A stretch of DNA of 64,000 nucleotides from Hirundichthys speculiger (GCA_018398805.1 JAGFBZ010000939.1:788001-852000), one strand, 5' to 3'; counted from the stretch's first letter, positions 45,211-57,119 are shown. The notes: generated by a model from the sequence alone, not told the origin. A program made the numbers and translations.

Positions 45211-45996
45211 AAGACAACTAGGGGTGAGTATTGGCAAGGACCTCGCAATATGATATGTATCACGATACGATATTATCACGATATCGCAATATCACGATAT
45301 ATTGCAATATTCTACCCAGTTAATATCAAAATTAAAAGTAGAGATGAAAAATCAAGTTGGTGTGTATGTTCATCAGATGATATTGATCATTCAGAGGACA
45401 AATTGAGTCAAAACTATTTGCTTCAAAACAATCTATTTATTGTTTATTATTAGTGTTTTTGCACATTTAAATTTTAAACAATTTATATGTAAAAAATTAA
45501 ACAATTTTCCTAAAAAATCGATATTAGGAGCTGAAAAATCGATACTATATTGGGCGGCCGAAAATCGCCATATATTGCCAAACCGATTTTTTTTCACACC
45601 TCTATTAATAATAAATGGTATGTTCTCCAGTACTACTGTTGATGACTATTATTCTCTGTTTGAGTAATATCACTTGATGCTGCCTTTTTTAAATAATGCA
45701 AGTATGTTTCATCTGTAGCATGCTGATATTGGATTGATATCGGTATCAGCCGATATTCAAGGCTGAAATATCGGTATCGTATCGAAGTTCATCAGATGAT
45801 ATTGATCATTCAGAGGACAAATTGAGTCAAAACTGTTTGCTTCAAAACAACCTATTTATTGTTTATTATAAGCGTTTTTGCACATTTAAATTTTAAACAA
45901 TTTTCATTAAAAAAAAATCGATATTAGGAGCAGAAAAATTTATATTATATTGGGCGGCCAGAAATCGCGACATTTTTTCACAGCCCTAAAGACAAC
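45211..45996 (-). mobile_element. Composite family A element A8 with perfect outer duplication
   Basis: Flanked by AAGACAAC at 45211-45218 and 45989-45996. Inside are a complete reversed A (45219-45604, TAGGGGTGAG to CACACCTCTA), 182 bp of other sequence including CGGTATCAGCCGATATTC, then a second partial A (45787-45988, GTTCATCAGATGATATTG to TTTCACAGCCCTA) in the same orientation. The outer duplication means the 770-bp unit behaved as one element or was expanded after insertion. Confidence 0.87.
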
Positions 45997-46109
45997 AGGA
46001 GAAAAGAGATGGCTGTACACACGGCCATCAACCATTCATCCACAAACTAGCTGACGCAGTTGACAAAACAACCCGTCCGTCCACCCGGCGATGTTTGCAA
46101 CCAGAGCCT

Positions 46110-47566
46110 GTTTGTTCTAGAGGTGTCCCGATCCGATATTCGTATCGGATCGGCCGCCGATATGAGCAAAAAATGCGGATCGGTATCGGATCGGCAAGCC
46201 CTAAAAATGCCGATCCAGACTCCCGATCCAGTTTTTTTCCAAAGTCCGTTCCGGGTTTTCCAGCGCACCGCGCAGCGCATTATTCAGATAACCCATTCCA
46301 GGTCTTCCTCTGTGTTTCCCTAATATCCGGTCCGCATTTTCCAGCACACCTTCAGCACACGAGCATCTCCCTCCCAATCAGTGTTGCCAACTTAGCGACT
46401 TTGTCGCTATATCTAGCGACTTTCCAGACCCCCCCTAGCGACTTCATCTGTAAAAAGCGACTAGCGACAAATCTAGCGACTTTTTCTGGTGATTTAGCAA
46501 CTCACGCGCACTCAAACCGCTAGGTTTGAAGCCATCACTTGGCTGCTGATGGCTGCTGTCTGCCTCGCGAGCCGCGCTTTTCTCTCTGTTTCTCTCTCTC
46601 ACTGTTGCCAACTCTCCAATGAGAAAAGTCACTAGAGGCTGTCCCGGAAGTCGCTAGAAGTCGCTAGATGCGACGGACGGACACAGACGGAGGGGCGGAC
46701 GGACTGTCAGACGGGGGGGGGGTGGGGGTGGGTGGAGAGGAGCTCGAGTTGTCTCGTGCTCGGGGTGTTTGGTTTGTGGCTGTGCACTGTGCCCGACAGA
46801 GAGAGAGAAAGAGAGAGAAGCGCGGCTCGCGAGGCAGACAGCAGCCATCAGCGGCCAAGTGATGGCTTCAAACCTAGCGGTTTGAGTGCCAGTGAGTCGC
46901 TAAATCACCAGAAAAAGTCGCTAGATTTGTCGCTAGTCGCTTTTTACAAATTAAGTCGCTGGGGGGGGGGGGGTCTGGAAAGTCGCTAAGTTGGCAACAC
47001 TGCTCTCTCTCTGTCGGGCACAGTGCACAGCCACAAACACCCCGCCCCCCGCGTGAGACAACTCGAGCTCCTCTCCACCCCCCCCCCCCCCGTTTGGGAC
47101 GTTTGGGAATCGTGACAAACTGCCACTGAACAGTGTCAAAGCACAGGTACTAATGCTGTTAATAGACGGTTAAACTCAGGTTGTGTTTGCTTAATACAAT
47201 TAACAATATTATCTGCACTTATGGCTTGTAAAGCCGTGGTTTACTGATGCCATTTCTGTTTGTTATTTATCATTTTGTCTATTTTGTGTTGATTTGTTAA
47301 ATAAATAGGTCCGTTTCTCGTTACCAACCAATGTGTATTATTCAAATGCACCTAATTCAGCTGGCTAGTTATTATCAGGAGTAAAACCCTATTCAGCATG
47401 AGTCTGACAACAAAGTAAGTTGGTTAAATGACTTAAAACTTTAATACATGCTCAGATAGGCCGGTATCGGTATCGGCAGATATCGGTATCGGATCGGAAG
47501 TACAAATAAATATTGGTATCGGATCGGAAGTTCAAAATGCTGGATCGGGAAATTTCTAGTTTGTTC
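46110..47566 (+). mobile_element. hAT-type element K with perfect 8-bp duplication
   Basis: Element 46118-47558: TAGAGGTGTCCCGATCC at left, GGATCGGGAAATTTCTA at right. It is flanked by GTTTGTTC at 46110-46117 and 47559-47566. Subterminal arrays of CGGATCGG and GGTATCGGAT occur on both sides. A palindromic block of L units sits within it at 46379-47090. Confidence 0.94.
46379..47090. mobile_element. Palindromic L-unit block inside K
   Basis: 46379 begins CAGTGTTGCCAACTTAGCGA; 47002 closes the exact inverse. Arms of roughly 220 bp (about 46379-46597 and 46790-47002) share TAGCGACTTTTTCTGG, CTCAAACCGCTAGGTTTGAA and the GCCGCGCTT end. The spacer holds TCGCTAGAAGTCGCTAGATG and a G10 run. The sequence after 47003 is again inverse to 46735-46830 (ACTCGAGCTCCTCTCC). 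Repeated GTCGCTA words occur throughout. No target duplication found. Confidence 0.8.
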
Positions 47567-48676
47567 CTAAAGAAGCTTTTCATCAAGAGCAAGTCTTTAT
47601 CATTTCACTTGACTATCCTCCCTTTTAACCGCATTGAAGCTCAACTGCGCGTGGGCGATGGCACGGTTGTGAACATGCAAAGAGTTTAGCGTAAGAATGA
47701 CGGATGGATTGGGAGGAGCCTTTGAATGCTCTTCGTCCTTTTCTACAGACGTTTGCGTGGCTGGTTGGTCCATGTCAAGGCTCTGAGCACCATTTCATTC
47801 AATCATTTCACTCATTCACGTTGGAGTCGTGCGAGAATAAAGTTGGACTTAGAGCGAACGACGACAACATGCCAAATGCCATTTCGTTGCGGCCACTCTG
47901 ACACTTATTTGAGTGAAAGAATGTATTGGGATCTTGTCTGTGAGTACGTGAACTCGCTACAACAACACAGACGCACCGATCCGGCCTCGGTGACCCCGCC
48001 CACAGGGAGACGTGCGTGACGGTGGCATTAACTTTCAACAGGAAAATCAGCCTCAGCCAACCAATTAACCAGCTCTTAAACCTCCTGGGTCTGAGCGAGA
48101 GCCCGGCGTGCACGTGTGTGCGTGAGAATAACAAAGAAGAGCACGAGAGCGTGTGTGTGTATGTCTGAGCGGGACAGTCAGGAAGTGAGGGTTTGTGAAT
48201 GTTGGGTAAAGGTTAATAGGACCTCGAGAGGGATAAGACGAGGGGGTTGTTATCATCCCAGAGTTCCCTCCTCCTCACACACACACACGCATACACACAC
48301 ATACGTGCACGCTCACACTCACAGAGGTTCAGTGTCAAAGCCGGTCGTGTCTCTGCAGCAGGCTGGAGTAGTTCATTACCGTCCATGGCTTCCACTCTCA
48401 CTAATACGTCTTAATACCCAACATTCCCTCCTTATTACACCTCTGTCTTTATCTGCCGGTTTTCAGTTTGGTTTCCTCTCTTTTACCCCCCCCCCCCCCC
48501 CCCCCCCCCCCCCCGCCCCGCAGTCTGGTCCTGCGCTGCTCATCCCTCCTCGCAGTGGCGACGAACCAGACAGAGAGCAGAAACAAAAGGCTCCGACATC
48601 ACAGTCATGACAGATCGGTGGAGGTTGTGATTCAGGACTGAGGCCTCTGCTGCTTAATCATGGCACAAGCACGCCT
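47567..48676. other. Intronic sequence with C29 tract and CA runs
   Basis: A run of 29 C at 48486-48514 (poly-G on the ptprt sense strand), and CA runs near 48276-48302. ORFs 47704-48610 lack domains. Confidence 0.55.
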
Positions 48677-48838
48677 GATGTGGGCCAGACTTGGGCCGGA
48701 CGTGTGCCAGACGTGGGCCGAACATGGGCCAGACTTGGACCAGACTTGGGTCAGACGTGGGCCAGATGTGGGCCAGATGTGAGCCAGACGTGGGTCAGAC
48801 GTGGGTCAGACTTGGGCCAGACGTGGGCCAGACGTGGC
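48677..48838 (+). repeat. 12-bp tandem array (GGGCCAGACGTG)n
   Basis: About thirteen copies with GACTTG/GACGTG and GGGCC/GGGTC variants. Nearby ATGTGGGCC and AAATGTGGTCC words to about 49000 suggest the array arose inside a related interspersed repeat. Confidence 0.88.
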
Positions 48839-49381
48839 TCTGTAATAAACTGGCTTTGTGTGCTGCAATAGCAAAGCCTAGTCTAGAGTCCCCAAAGGAA
48901 ATCTAGATTTGACCCACATCAGGCGGAAATGTGGCTCGACACCGCCAGTCCAGGACAGATGTGGTCCAAATGTGGTCCTGCAAATGTGGGCCACATTTGG
49001 GAACCTTTGTCATGCTTCTGCACACAGTTGAGTGTCAGACTCCGCAAGTCGGACGTCCGAGAAAACTTCAATCGGTGCATTTGTAGTCCTGACAGTAGCA
49101 GGTAACGTCAGATGTTCTCCAGCCTCGTCAACCTCAGACCGCTCATTAACGCTTAAAACGGTAAGTTAGAAACAAATCTCATCTCCAAGTAGAGAAGAAG
49201 GAGCCTTTTCTGTTGCTCTCTTTGCATTTCTCTCTTGTTGACTTTATTTTCTTTACCTCTCTCACTCCTCTTACCTGAACACTAGAGGTGGGTGGATTGA
49301 TCCAAATATCAATAATAATATTATCGAACGATACTCATGTAAAAAGATCAATACTCAAACTTTTTTTCTTTTCTTTTTTTC

Positions 49382-50342
49382 TTTCCAACTAGGGCTGAAC
49401 GATTAATTGCATTTGCGATAATCTCGCGATATCATAAAACGAGATTTTCTAACCGCAAAGGTCGCGATATTACTGTCACGTGATCTGGCGACGTCACGTG
49501 ACGCGAGTGAGCCCAGCCGAGCTGAGCAGAGCAAACAGGGCAAGCAGTGTTGTCAACTTAGCGACTTTCCAGTCCCCTTTAGCGACTTAATTTGTAGAAA
49601 GCGACTAGCGACAAATCTAGCTACTTTTTCTGGTGATTTAGAGACTCAAGCGCACTCAAACCGCTGGGTTTAGGCCGCCTCGCGAACCGCGCTTCTCTCT
49701 CTCTGTCGGACACAGTGCACAGCCACAAACACCCCGCCCGCCGCGCGAGACAACTCGAGCTCCCCCCCCTTTCCTTGCAAAAAATCTGTGAGCTCCCGAG
49801 ATCTATACAGAAGAATCTTTCTGGCTAACAGTGCCATACTCATTTTGCACTTCAGTATGTTGTGTGCTGCTGTTACTGAGTAAATATAATATTTCTATTA
49901 GTGTTCAAAAAGTTTTTTTTTTTGAAAATGTCGAATTGGTTAGAGCAGATATTTGTTCTTTATTTTCCTGTGTGATGTTACTGACTGGAGATCAGTAAGC
50001 TTTATTTTTTTTATATCTGTATATTTTATTTATTTATTTATACACTGTCCTGTCAATCTCAGACAGTGTTTAAGAAGTGCAGTCCACATGTTTACATAAA
50101 TGTTACACATGTTTCATGAAACCTGAAAAGTTAGATGTTGATAGGGTAAAGCCACAGATTTGTTTGCTTTATTGTTGTAATCTGCACTTTAAATAAATCT
50201 GATATTGTTTATTATGACAGTGTTTGAAAAATACATGAGAAGAAGACCTTAAAAATAATCGCATATTAAATCGCAATCGCAATTTTGAGGAAAAAAATCG
50301 CAATTAGATTATTTTCCAAAATCGTTCAGCCCTATTTCCAAC
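49382..50342 (+). mobile_element. hAT-type element M inside N, perfect 8-bp duplication
   Basis: Element 49390-50334, TIR TAGGGCTGAACGATT (15 bp perfect) at both ends. Flanked by TTTCCAAC at 49382-49389 and 50335-50342. Subterminal CGCGATAT and AATCGCAATCGCAATTTTG repeats. Contains an L unit. Confidence 0.95.
49545..49770 (+). mobile_element. Single L unit (copy L2) inside M
   Basis: CAGTGTTGTCAACTTAGCGA through TAGCGACTTAATTTG, ACTCAAACCGCTGGG, CAGTGCACAGCCACAAACAC to GACAACTCGAGCTCCC. It is one unrearranged copy of the sequence forming the palindrome in K. It may be part of an ancestral M variant rather than a separate insertion. Confidence 0.65.
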
Positions 50343-50495
50343 AGGAGAGTATCCTGGTAGATCAGAGTGGCCATCTTCAGCATCAACTCATATTAACTTT
50401 CAAAGTACATGTTACTTATGTCAAATGTTACTGGAGCCAACTCAAAAAAATATAGTTAAGACCTTGAAATAACCCAGTACATGTCATGTATGCCA

Positions 50496-51863
50496 TTAAC
50501 CTGTTAACGTTCCGACGGCCCGCCCGACTGACGTCGGAACGTCAGTCCGAATTTCTTTCCGAGTTTCCGAAACTAAACTGTAATTTACACAGCTCATATG
50601 TTACGTGAGGCACTCATGCGACATATCTTTGGAAAGCTAAGATTCTTGTGATTCAATCAATGTAAACCATTTCAGGATATAATCATAACAGCAGCTACAA
50701 TCAACGCCTTTGTCACACCACAAACAAACAAACAAGGAGTTACGAAATCGACGCAACTCACCTTATGAGCGTTATAAAAGTCGTCCGATCAAAAATATTC
50801 CCACAAAAATGGTCTGGTTGAACTCACAAAGGTCCAGTCGATCCAATTCAGTAAAGTATTTAGTCCAAAATGCATTATAATACCAGAAAATATTCACAAA
50901 AACGCCACTGGAAGCAGGGTCTTCCTCCACAGCCAGACCCGTCCCACCTCCTGCTCCACGTGGAGCACATCACATACTGGTTTTTATCAGTGGGCAGAAG
51001 ACTACTGGTAGGCTGAAGTGCAGGCACTGTAATGCTAAAACACAGTTGAAATGCTCCTCATGTGATGTGCCTTTGTGCTTGATACCGACTAGAGATTGCT
51101 ACAGTGACTGGCATGCTGCCAACCTGTAAATGGTTATAATTGTAAATATGTTCAAATATGTGAATAGTTTGCTGTGTTGTAAAAGATAGTCATTTTTTTA
51201 TATAAATTACATTTTCCACAACAACACTTGTTTTGACTCTTTTTATATGCAAAATTTAGCTTTATGTTTCAGTAACTTTTTTTCAGCAATATTGATAGTG
51301 AATCTGGATGTGAGATAGGATACCTCTAAGTGTCACCTTTCATTAGAGGCCAAGATTATGACTGTACGATGAAGCGTTCAAGAGTTATGTCCTTTTATCC
51401 GAGGTATGTGGCCATGTTTATCCAAGTGCCATTTTGGAGTCTCCAAATGGCCATTTTTGGAAACGCCTAGACATACTCTTACAAAAACGTGTGTAAAATA
51501 CTCATTTTTAGTGGTATTGTTATCAAATTTGAACTTGCACTAGGTAAGGCTTCATGCTGTGGTCCTATTGTGTTTTCCAGCTAATAAGTCACAGCTGCAC
51601 TCATCTGCAGACATCTGTTTACAAAAAAAATTCAGGCGGAAAGAAAAAAATTATATTTCAGTGTGTTCAAACTTAGATTACTCAATGCTAGTAGCACTTA
51701 CAGTGATTCTGACAGTTGGGGGAAAAACTTCAGAGTGTTACCTTTCAAAAGACACCAAAACCATCCATGTGCTACAAACGGTTCAAGAACAGCTTTCAAT
51801 TTACTTTGGGTATGTCTTGGATAGGCGTTTTATGCAAATTATACAGGAATGGTAAGGGGTTAA
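50496..51863 (+). mobile_element. piggyBac-derived element O inside N (TTAA target)
   Basis: Element 50500-51859 flanked by TTAA at 50496-50499 and 51860-51863. Ends CCTGTTAACGTTCC and the inverse CCCCTTACCATTCC, 10 of 14. Together with the piggyBac C-terminal coding block it contains, the TTAA target supports a piggyBac element that lost most of its transposase. Confidence 0.85.
50890..51129 (+). pseudogene. piggyBac transposase C-terminal cysteine-rich domain
   Basis: An open frame leads to GRLKCRHCNAKTQLKCSSCD, then VPLCLIPTRDCYSDWHAANL, then a TAA stop at 51127. Cysteine spacing C-x2-C...C-x2-C...L-C...C-Y-x3-H is the cross-braced zinc-binding tail that ends piggyBac transposases and binds the element ends. 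The stop looks original because the Y-x3-H is followed by a few residues only. No DDD catalytic core is upstream, so this is an internal-deletion derivative. Confidence 0.75.
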
Positions 51864-52251
51864 AAGGTGTTATTTAAGATAAAATATCATTAGATAATCC
51901 TTTATTTATCCCACGACGGGGACATTTATAGAGCTAAAGCAACAGGAAAGTGCACACGGTGCAATCAAAATTACACAAGTATTAAAAGATATAATATAAA
52001 AGGTGGACTAGAAAAAAACATGAACAGAAATTTAACTCCAAGAAATATTTACACAAAAATGTTGAATACATGAAGTTTGACAAAATTCTATTCTTGGCTT
52101 TAACAAAATAATCCAAAGACAAAAATCAGAAAAGTTCATGATAGATTAAGTTTAATATGAAAAAGTATCGGTATCTGCAATACTGGCCCTGTATTTATTT
52201 GGTATCGGATCGATACCAATATTCCCAGTATCGCCCAGCTCTACTGAACAC

Positions 52252-53016
52252 AGCTCTCTCTCTCCATTTATATCTCCTCATAGTCTCTCTCTCTCTCTCT
52301 GCCCCTCTGTGGTCTCTCGCCCTGTCACTTTAACTATTTTTCCCTCCTTTATCTCCCTCATTTTACATCAAGAAGAGTCACTCCACCTTTCACCGAGTAT
52401 TTCCATCTATCCTTAAAGCTCTCATTTTCTAATCTCCTGCCTTTCTCTCTCGTTATCGTTCCCCTCTTTAATCTCCAGGAAGGAAAAGGGCAGCTCTCAC
52501 GGCACCGCTGGTATCTGCTCTAAAATACAGACAGGGTCGACACAGATGGCTGCGGCTGCGGTTATTACTTTTTTTTCCAGGTTTTGTTGCTCCTTTGTCA
52601 GTCATGCTATTCTGGGCTGCAGACTGACAGCTTGAGAGAGACCGTGGCTCTCAGACGGCTGCATCCTCCGTTGCTTTGCAGAAATGTGAGAAAAGTTATG
52701 GAAGTAACTTCTGGCTTTCATGGAGTGGCAGGTTTACGATAATTTTAGACCTGTGAGTTTTTAGGGGAAATATTTTTAAGAAATGTCGTAACGGGGCAGA
52801 AGAGTAAGTAATGACGATAATGTGCTGCTCCAAACAAGGATGCCAAAGCCAAGTTGGATGAGAGGAATGAGCTTTACGATTTTTAGTCTGCTGAGGGCAG
52901 TACGGCCGTGACTTGGGAGAAAGCTGTAAAAATGTTGAGGCTATTTGAAAGTCATTAAGCCCACGTTCGTTAAGAGCATTTGAAAGGACCGTTATCTGAC
53001 TGGAAAGCATAGCAGC
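52252..53016. other. Intronic sequence, CT-rich
   Basis: CTCTCT runs at 52254-52310. No gene recognised. Confidence 0.5.
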
Positions 53017-53454
53017 TAGGACTGTAGCGATACACTCATCTCGCGATACGATACACGATATTCGGCTCACGATACGATATATATCGATATACATCTTACA
53101 ATACATTTACATCATTTTCTGAAAGATTTTAAAGGGACAAAGTGATTTTGGTGACATCTTGTGAGTGTTTCAATGACTTTGTTTGAATTAATTGAACTGA
53201 AAGCATCAATTACACATTATATGGCTGACAGGCAGCTTGCAAATGCTGGACTTAATGAATAAAAGATGTGTTGAGAAAAATAGTTTCATTTATTTAAACA
53301 GTAGTGCAAATTGTTACTTGCAAGCTTTTAAAGGTGGGACACAGGAGTTTAGGAAGAAGCTTAGAATATCGATACCCGCGACTGAAAAATCCATACTCGA
53401 TACTTCATAAAATATCGATATATATCGCAGTATCGCTAAAATCGCTCATCTCTA
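53017..53454 (-). mobile_element. Family B copy B6, reversed, both ends present
   Basis: Starts TAGGACTGTAGCGATACACTC and ends AATCGCTCATCTCTA. The centre ATTTTGGTGACATCTTGTGAG matches other copies. Flanking octamers ATAGCAGC and CGCTCCGC do not match. Confidence 0.9.
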
Positions 53455-54744
53455 CGCTCCGCCCCTGTGATGCAGTGACCTAAACTTTTGCTTCTCCGAC
53501 ACGATGCAACTGTCACGTGAAGATTTCATCGCCCTCTTCAACGTCGTCCTTTTTCATTTGGTTGACTTTATGACGATAATGAAAGATCTCGAATCTGAAT
53601 TCCTGGTAAATGAAGGTTGAATGATATAAAATGCACATACTGTCATGTCTTTTATACGCTCATTTAGGATGAAGTGGCCACACCGAGCGTGTATCCATGT
53701 CACTGCTGGAGTCTCCTCTGGTTCCCCGTCTGCCAGCAAACACCTGACTGGTGCTACTGAGCTTCTACATATGAAAACTACATATGAAAAACTCAGAGCT
53801 GTTTCCAGTCAGGGTGGCTTTTGCTCTTTAGCTGTCCAGTAAGCCAAAGTTGGTCTGGTTTTATTTATAGCGACGTTGGTAACAAGCAGGCACTTTTCAG
53901 AGAACAAAAGACAGAAACAGATTAAATATAGATCACCGCTCTGTCTGCACCGAACCATCTTCCTCCACGTCTGTCTTCTTCTTTGCCACCTCAGCTTTTA
54001 AAATCAGGATTTGCCGGGTCGGCGTCTTGAACCGCGCGCCTCGTTGGTTTTGGAAGTGGGCCCCTGTTTTTGTAAATGTTCTGTAATGTTTCTGTACAAA
54101 CACGACGAGGCCGCTGGGAGCCGTTTCGTTCCCGGATGAAAGACTGATGGGGCTGAGCATCAAAGGCCAAAAGCCCTTTCTGATCTCTTTCAAGCAGCAT
54201 GTATGATGGATTATGGAAGTCACGACTTCACCGCTGAGGCCTCCGTTAATGACCGAATCCTCGCCGCTCGTGTCACCAAAGGATTCCCCGAGAATTATTC
54301 ATCGGTTTCATCATTTCTTTGATAGTTTAAGACTGCTACAAATGACGGGACGATAGAGCCGGTGATACTACGAGTCTCCAGAGGGAAACTACAAAGGAAT
54401 GAATGAATAAAACAAAATAAAAGTAAATAAATTGGTCTGTAACTGACAAAAATCACAGGTTTTTTTTTATGCCTTCATCGGTGCTGTCGGGATCTGATAT
54501 CTGATCGTTCAGTGTTGACAGGCATGAGCTGCAGCGCCTGGATCAGGCTTCATGAGCTTTGCTGAGTTCCCATAGAACCTCACATGAACCATTAGTGCCG
54601 GGTTTTCTCAAGTTTGGTCGACAAACCCACAGATTTGATCGGCGCAAACACAACACTTGATCAAATCAAAACTGGCTGAACGAAGCTTCGTTAAAACATG
54701 TCATAATGTCACAAAGTTGTGACTGCCACAACTAAGGGGCATTA
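53455..54744. other. Intronic sequence, no gene recognised
   Basis: Unique-looking. Minus-strand ORF 53933-54223 lacks a domain and overlaps another in a second frame. Confidence 0.5.
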
Positions 54745-55290
54745 ACTTTTTTCTGGGTTTTTTTGTTTAGTTTATTTGCTTTACAACAAAGGCACGATTC
54801 AAGACTCGACTTTGCGATAAAAATATTGCAAAATTTTGTCAAAAAGTCTAAATTTTGTAAATTTCTATTTTATAAGAATTCAGGGTTTGACGTTTCTTAT
54901 TTAGCAAAAAAATTATTTTGCAAAAAAAAATTTAACTTTTAATTTTTTCTTTAAAAATTGTTCTTATTTTTCTTATTTTAATTTTTTTTCTTATTTTTTT
55001 TATAATTTGTTTATTTTTCTTATTTTGGAAAAAAAATAAGCTTTTTCATGACAGAAATGGCCAAATTATTGAAACTTGAAATTCACAATTTTGCAACAAA
55101 CATGAATGATTTTAAGGACAAAAAGTTGCTCTTATTTTAAAAAAAAATCAATAAATAAAATCTGTTTTTGAGCTCTAAACGTTTTACATCAAAAAGTTGC
55201 TTTTTTGCAAAACTAAAATCAATATTTTATAACAAAGTAAAAAGTTGCTATTTTTCAAAATTACTGATTTTAACGGTGAAATGTGGCAAT
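54745..55290 (+). repeat. AT-rich 0.55-kb repeat, first copy
   Basis: Shares GCATTAACTTTTTTCTG, GGCACGATTCAAGAC, TTATAAGAATTCA and CATGACAGAAATGGCCAAAT in order with 57965-58510, in the same orientation. It ends at TGAAATGTGGCAATTATTG. Either a 3.2-kb-spaced segmental duplication or two copies of an unclassified repeat. Confidence 0.75.
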
Positions 55291-55310
55291 TATTGTTCAA
55301 AACCACTCAT

Positions 55311-55499
55311 AAGAAACAATAAATAGGTTGTTTTGAGGCAAATAGTTTTGACTCAGTTTGTCCTCTGAATGATCAATATCATCTGATGAACATATACAGC
55401 AACTTGATTTTTTATCTCTACTTTTAATTTTGATATTAACTGGGTAAAATATCGCAATATATCGCAATATCGTGATATCCTTGCCAATACTCACCCCTT
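55311..55499 (+). mobile_element. Family A right-half fragment, copy A9
   Basis: From AAGAAACAATAAATAGGTTG to TTGCCAATACTCACCCCTT. The left half is missing, joined to the AT-rich repeat. Confidence 0.85.
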
Positions 55500-55639
55500 A
55501 AATGAAGTTGTTTTTTTTTTAAAGACAGATATGGAAGTGCTGATATATTACGGACACTGAAAGATGCTAATTCAACCTGAGTTTAAGTGATGGGGTCAGA
55601 TCCTGAAAGGAAAGATCACTCTGACTCTTACCCAGACGC

Positions 55640-57050
55640 AAGGGCGTAACCATGGTATAGACATTGGGGGGGCTCCAAATGAGAGCCCTCCCCCAGAATT
55701 TTTTTTAAAGGTGCATTTCCCACAGTTCTGTGATTTTTATTTATTGACCATCTGAAATCACATTTAAAGGAATAGTCTGCAATTTCTCTGAGATAGTAGC
55801 GAATAGGATAGCTTCCAGCTGGGAAGAATTACATGCCTAAAGCATGTTGATGTAAATATTGTGATTGGAACGACAAAAAGTCCATAGCACACAATGGACT
55901 TTTAATTCCAAGTTAATTTGTATTTTGTTGATTTGTCTCAAAATGAATATCTGCACATTTACACTGAAACATTTAATTGTGAATGAAATCATAGATTTGT
56001 ACAAAGAATTAAATGTAAATATTAATATGGATAATTGAATATATATACAGATTTATTCATTTGACATTAAAAAAAATAGTGTGGCCTGTCCTTACAGCAT
56101 CCCTCTCCCTATCTCTCTGTGCTGCCTGCATTATGACCAGATATTATTATTGTACCAGAAGAATAACTGACCCTGAGGAAAACTTTATTAAGAATATTCT
56201 GCTTTTCTTACTAGTTTTATTTACTGCTGACACGTAGGCTTAGGTTAAAACAAATGTCATCAAGCTGTTGAGTCTTGTATTCCAGTGTCTCACCTGATCA
56301 TCCATGTCTTCAGAGACTGTCCCTGTCTGGTCTGTCCTTACAGCATCGCATCGCTCTCCTGTCTCTGTCTGACCTGCATTGACCAGATATTATTATTGTA
56401 CCAGAAGAACAATAACTGACCCTGAGGATCTTTTTCATTTTGATACGTTGAATATTTTGCTTGTATTACTAGCGTTACACACACACATACACATGACACA
56501 CGGAGAGAAAACAGCAGCACACACGGAAGACGCATCATATCATATGATACAGTCTCTTCACTTCAAGCTAGCTAGCTCAACTAACAAACTGAGCCCTTTT
56601 TAACAAGTTAAATATTTCAAATTGATTAAAAAATTAACACACTCAGTATGACAACATCACCTCTTTAGCTATCTATTGCTTAGTTGCTTACTGTCTGAAA
56701 AACTTCGTATGTCCTGTTTTTTTCTGCTTTTTGGGTAAAGACATTGCTCCCTTCTTTCTTTCACATTCAAGCTTTCAATTGTTTCGTCTGTCGGAGCCGC
56801 TTCAAACCGAGAGACGTTAAATGGGCGCAACCAAATGTACAATTGGGAGGGGGTGGTCACACACTTTAGTTTTCCTTATAATCGGAAATAAAATGATCAG
56901 TAAATATTCGGAAATAACAAGAGACGGACTGTTTGCCAGGTTTCAATAGAGGTGGAAATATTTATATTTACATATATATTGGGGGGGGACAGATTGGTAT
57001 TTTCCCAGTATTGGGGGGGAAACCCGACCCCCCCCCCAAAAAAAAAAATG
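55640..57050 (+). mobile_element. Unclassified interspersed repeat with GGGGGG-rich ends
   Basis: Left AAGGGCGTAACCATGG then ATAGACATTGGGGGGG. Right side has ATTGGGGGGGACAG and CAGTATTGGGGGGGAAACCC before an A run. I recall GGGCGTAACCATGG-type ends from fish repeats, but no inverted repeat or duplication could be closed. Contains a direct internal duplication at 56081-56212 and 56331-56473. Confidence 0.4.
56081..56473 (+). repeat. Internal direct duplication, about 247 bp period
   Basis: CTGTCCTTACAGCATC, GACCAGATATTATTATTGTA, CCAGAAGAA...AATAACTGACCCTGAGGA and ATTACTAG/CTTACTAG occur twice in order, with small indels. Confidence 0.8.
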
Positions 57051-57119
57051 CGCGACGGCCAGACGTGAAGAGATCTCATTAGAGTTGGCACTTCACCAAC
57101 TGGCCCTCTGACAACGCTG

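Larger units (their letters stand above)
49275..52251 (+). mobile_element. hAT-type element N with perfect 8-bp duplication, carrying M and O
   Basis: Element 49283-52243: TAGAGGTGGGTGGATTGA at left, AGTATCGCCCAGCTCTA at right (imperfect TIR). It is flanked by CTGAACAC at 49275-49282 and 52244-52251. N sequence proper: 49283-49381, 50343-50495 and 51864-52243, with ATCGATACC/GGTATCGGATC words at the right side. Confidence 0.93.

Noticed and set aside
48677..48907. Protein repeat ORFs (GQTWARRGPDVG-like)
   Set aside because: Translation of a 12-bp tandem array in several frames; no start context or flanking coding sequence.
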